Under the pieces are notes generated by a model that saw nothing but the letters and a program-made list of their open reading frames with translations, was not told the origin of the DNA and did not search any database. From Methylobacterium radiodurans (GTDB lineage: Bacteria; Pseudomonadota; Alphaproteobacteria; Rhizobiales; Beijerinckiaceae): a stretch of DNA of 64,000 bases. The stretch is taken from the NCBI RefSeq assembly GCF_003173735.1, contig NZ_CP029551.1, forward strand, positions 1,119,001 to 1,183,000, given 5' to 3'. This document shows, piece by piece, positions 63,904 through 64,000 of this stretch; the first letter of the stretch is position 1; each line of letters opens with the position of its first letter. The translations under genes and the position numbers were made by a program.

Positions 63904-63926
63904 GGTTTGCAAGATGCATAATCGCC
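63904..63926 (-). repeat. right terminal inverted repeat of the IS1595-type transposon
   Basis: Reads on the minus strand GGCGATTATGCA + TC + TTGCAAACC, mirroring the left end. Immediately followed by ATTCGTTT (63927-63934), the second copy of the target duplication. Confidence 0.9.
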
Positions 63927-64000
63927 ATTCGTTTCGCCGCCTCGGCAGGCACTGAGAACGCAACATCAGCAACCTGCCGAGCTTACGCCTCGTCAGCTTC

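Larger units (their letters stand above)
61226..63926. mobile_element. complete IS1595-family transposon with passenger genes
   Basis: 2701 bases bounded by 23-bp inverted repeats (21 of 23 identical) and flanked by a perfect 8-bp direct repeat ATTCGTTT (61218-61225 and 63927-63934); 8-bp target duplications are the rule for the IS1595 family. Contents in order: Cas2/SinR-like gene (plus), 57-residue gene, PIN toxin-like gene, HTH-DUF433 antitoxin-like gene and the transposase (all minus). Transposase gene intact. Composition is AT-richer than the host except in the transposase. Passenger-bearing members of this family are known, but this cargo is not one I recognise. Confidence 0.92.

Noticed and set aside
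1..64000. tRNA, rRNA or tmRNA genes and an integrase
   Set aside because: No cloverleaf-like sequence with a conserved T arm, no rRNA segment and no tyrosine or serine recombinase motif was recognised.

Overview
The window looks like an alphaproteobacterium of the Methylobacterium/Methylorubrum type (Hyphomicrobiales). The support is high GC, a Porin_2-type porin with the typical rhizobial N-terminus, a MucR-like regulator, a DUF3768 protein, a short proline-rich peptide, a sulfite dehydrogenase pair and many alphaproteobacterial insertion sequences. No rRNA, tRNA or CRISPR array was recognised.

Layout. 1-16.8 kb is a metal and envelope stress region. It holds a czcBA-type RND efflux operon (czcA runs off the left edge), two paralogous small secreted His-rich proteins (3.6 and 7.6 kb), an orphan FlgC-like protein, a two-domain PepSY gene cut by an intact IS630 element, an OmpR-type two-component pair, a porin, and a divergent ZntR-like MerR regulator with a Zn/Cd/Pb P-type ATPase and a recognisable MerR operator. 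18-20.3 kb has a frameshifted thioredoxin-reductase-like gene, a broken IS5-type transposase and a small palindromic repeat whose ends resemble those of the IS630 element. 21.8-33.5 kb is an accessory island: DUF3768, Xre regulator, a P4-type primase-helicase next to a large imperfect inverted repeat, visibly AT-rich hypothetical genes, an SRAP fragment and several very small genes. 33.5-38 kb has two hybrid histidine kinases, one N-terminally truncated. 37.9-38.9 kb is a graveyard of a molybdopterin oxidoreductase fragment and a decayed IS200/IS605 element.

39-47 kb is a catabolic cluster: two serine hydrolases of beta-lactamase fold, a hydantoinase-type amidohydrolase, two Asp/Glu-racemase-superfamily enzymes and an MFS importer, all on one strand, with a divergent GntR regulator. 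This fits uptake and opening of an unidentified cyclic amide or imide. 47.3-48.4 kb is a mosaic of IS3 and IS110 remnants. 48.4-51.8 kb holds a PAS kinase, an HPF-like ribosome hibernation factor and a universal stress protein. 52.4-55.4 kb pairs an ECF sigma/anti-sigma couple with sorAB sulfite dehydrogenase. 55.7-61.1 kb has a two-component system divergent from a DsbD/DsbA/L,D-transpeptidase operon.

The most notable item is at the right end. A complete 2.7-kb transposon of IS1595 type (61226-63926) has 23-bp terminal inverted repeats and a perfect 8-bp target duplication. It carries a VapBC45-like toxin-antitoxin operon with a third small gene, and a convergent Cas2/SinR-fold protein behind a palindromic operator.
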